Assembly: GCA_900548215.1 (NCBI GenBank)
Contig: URJI01000117.1
Span: 1-7,215 of the forward strand
From: an uncultured Coprococcus sp.
Lineage (GTDB): Bacteria > Bacillota > Clostridia > Lachnospirales > Lachnospiraceae
Reading direction: 5' to 3'
Length of the DNA: 7,215 nt
In this document: in pieces, positions 6,313-7,215 of the stretch
Numbering within the stretch: position 1 is the first letter of the stretch
How the letters are laid out: each line of letters begins with the position of its first letter
Notes under the pieces: model-generated
The model's database searches: none
Seen by the model: the letters and a program-made list of their open reading frames with translations, nothing else
Told to the model about the DNA's origin: nothing
Position numbers and translations under genes: made by a program

Positions 6313-7215
6313 ATGAGAAAGATAACATATTGTCCAAAGTGCGGCACGGAGCAGATGCCGGGAGCAAGATTCTGCCAGTCCTGTGGCGGCGCCACGGCTG
6401 AGAAGATGGTAGATGACAATGGTCAGCCGGTGGGAGGCCAGTGGAATGGGATGAACCAGAATTCACAGATGGGAATGAATCAGAACTGGCAGCCGGGCAT
6501 GAACCAGCCACAGCAGGTGAACATGAACCAGAGAATGCAGCCGGGCATGAATCAGCCACAGCAGGTGAATATGAACCAGAGACTACAGCCAGGCATGAAT
6601 CAGCCGCAGCAGGTGAATATGAACCAGCAGTCAGGCATGAATCAGTCACCACAGCCAGGCGGCGGTAACAACATGAACAAGCCTGACGGTGATGGTGGTA
6701 AAAATAGCATGATGATCATCGTATGCATCATAGTGGCCGCAGTGGTTATCGGAGTAGGAGTAGGATGCCTGATTATATTTGGCGGCAAAATGTTCGGCAA
6801 GAAGACATCAGGAACTACAGAGACGCAGACCACAGAGGCAAAGTCGACAGAGGATACAGAGGATGCGACAGAGGCGATCACAGAGGCAACTACATCTGCA
6901 GATGCTTCGACAGAGGCCGGAACAAATGGATCAGTCCAGAGCGGCGGTGAGAATGCGGGATATACAGATGCAGAGCTTTCAAGTGCAGCGGTTGATTACT
7001 GTAAGCTTGTGTATGGATTTGAGAATCCATCAGCAAAGGTCGGCAAGGCCAAGAATGGTAAAGTTGACATAACTATATCAGTTACCATTGATGGCACTAC
7101 AGGTGAGATTGGCACTATGAGCATAGACAAACTCACCGCAAGTGGTACAGGATGCAAGGGCGAGAAGGCAGATCTCCAGGATCCTAATTCTGCGGATGTG
7201 GATATACATTACATA
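6313..7215 (+). CDS. Zinc-ribbon, Met/Asn/Gln-repeat single-span membrane protein, 3' end missing
   Basis: The frame is open for 301 codons to the window edge with no stop, so the C-terminus is missing. An N-terminal zinc ribbon has Cys7-x2-Cys10-x10-Cys21-x2-Cys24 (CPKCG, CQSCG). Residues 45-120 are low-complexity, dominated by Met, Asn, Gln and Pro, with a 16-residue tandem unit at 60-75, 76-91 and 92-105. A hydrophobic span covers about 133-158, followed by GKMFGKK. With no signal peptide, the ribbon should be cytoplasmic only if the span runs N-in/C-out; the Lys cluster just after the span weakens that reading. A Thr/Glu-rich linker (165-205) leads to a domain from about 216 (YTDAELSSAAVDYCKLVYG) with alternating beta-like strands. 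Many Clostridia have zinc-ribbon proteins of this outline; the role is unknown, and sensing or envelope stress are only guesses. GGAGGA at 6300-6305 lies 7 nt before the ATG, and an extended -10 lies upstream. Confidence 0.88.
   Translation, partial: MRKITYCPKCGTEQMPGARFCQSCGGATAEKMVDDNGQPVGGQWNGMNQNSQMGMNQNWQPGMNQPQQVNMNQRMQPGMNQPQQVNMNQRLQPGMNQPQQVNMNQQSGMNQSPQPGGGNNMNKPDGDGGKNSMMIIVCIIVAAVVIGVGVGCLIIFGGKMFGKKTSGTTETQTTEAKSTEDTEDATEAITEATTSADASTEAGTNGSVQSGGENAGYTDAELSSAAVDYCKLVYGFENPSAKVGKAKNGKVDITISVTIDGTTGEIGTMSIDKLTASGTGCKGEKADLQDPNSADVDIHYI
6490..6645 (+). repeat. In-frame 48-bp tandem repeat
   Basis: A 48-bp unit coding for QPGMNQPQQVNMNQR plus Met or Leu occurs at 6490-6537 and 6538-6585, then as a 42-bp shortened copy at 6586-6627 and a partial copy (QSGMNQ) at 6628-6645. 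Copies differ mainly at third codon positions (aac/aat, cca/ccg), so the protein repeat is kept while the DNA has begun to diverge. Upstream, MNQNSQMGMNQNW looks like an older, degraded unit. The copy number may vary between strains. Confidence 0.92.

Noticed and set aside
6242..6652. Long reverse-strand reading frame rich in Ser, Ala and Pro, opposite the zinc-ribbon gene
   Set aside because: It is the antisense of the repeat-rich coding region, has no ribosome binding site, and its repetitive composition is only a reflection of the sense-strand tandem repeat.
6441..6668. Plus-strand frame with repeating His-Glu-Pro/Ala-Gly-like units
   Set aside because: It is an out-of-frame reading of the 48-bp tandem repeat; the zinc-ribbon frame has the start site, ribosome binding site, membrane span and continuous domains.

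Overview
The window looks like chromosomal DNA from a low-to-moderate GC Gram-positive anaerobe, most likely a Lachnospiraceae-type gut Clostridia (Coprococcus/Roseburia/Lachnospira-like). This placement is inferred from heavy use of ATA for Ile, strong GGAGG-type ribosome binding sites, Thr/Glu-rich linkers in exported proteins, an AAA-ATPase/PD-(D/E)XK protein of a kind often multicopy in gut Clostridia, and a zinc-ribbon membrane protein of a kind common there. No rRNA, tRNA, CRISPR array, transposase or phage module is visible. All seven genes lie on the + strand.

Layout. 3-842: the 3' part of an SGNH/GDSL hydrolase gene whose reading frame is open to the left edge. 891-1820: a lipoprotein with a Thr/Glu-rich spacer and a C-terminal domain carrying a DxDGDGxxE calcium-type loop. 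1887-1918: a strong hairpin. 1934-2653: a PPP/ApaH-like metallophosphoesterase. 2654-2794: an AT-rich intergenic region. 2795-4387: an AAA-ATPase-like protein with a C-terminal PD-(D/E)XK nuclease fold. 4406-4440: a second copy of the hairpin, identical to the first over 35 bp. 4487-5617: a membrane protein with about ten spans and no family I can name with confidence; its topology resembles SEDS (RodA/FtsW) proteins. 5702-6229: a stand-alone PncC/CinA-C type amidohydrolase with altered signature motifs. 6313 to the right edge: a zinc-ribbon, Met/Asn/Gln-repeat, single-span membrane protein that runs off the window.

How the genes relate. They do not form one obvious pathway. The hydrolase and lipoprotein genes are 48 bp apart with no terminator between them and may be co-transcribed; both could act at or outside the cell surface. 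The phosphoesterase and ATPase genes are bracketed by the two hairpin copies, so this 2.5-kb block could be a cassette or simply two units using the same terminator-like element. The last gene has its own plausible promoter (extended -10). The observations most worth following up are the duplicated hairpin, the SEDS-like topology of the unknown membrane protein, the motif-altered PncC with a palindrome upstream, and the tandem-repeat zinc-ribbon protein.
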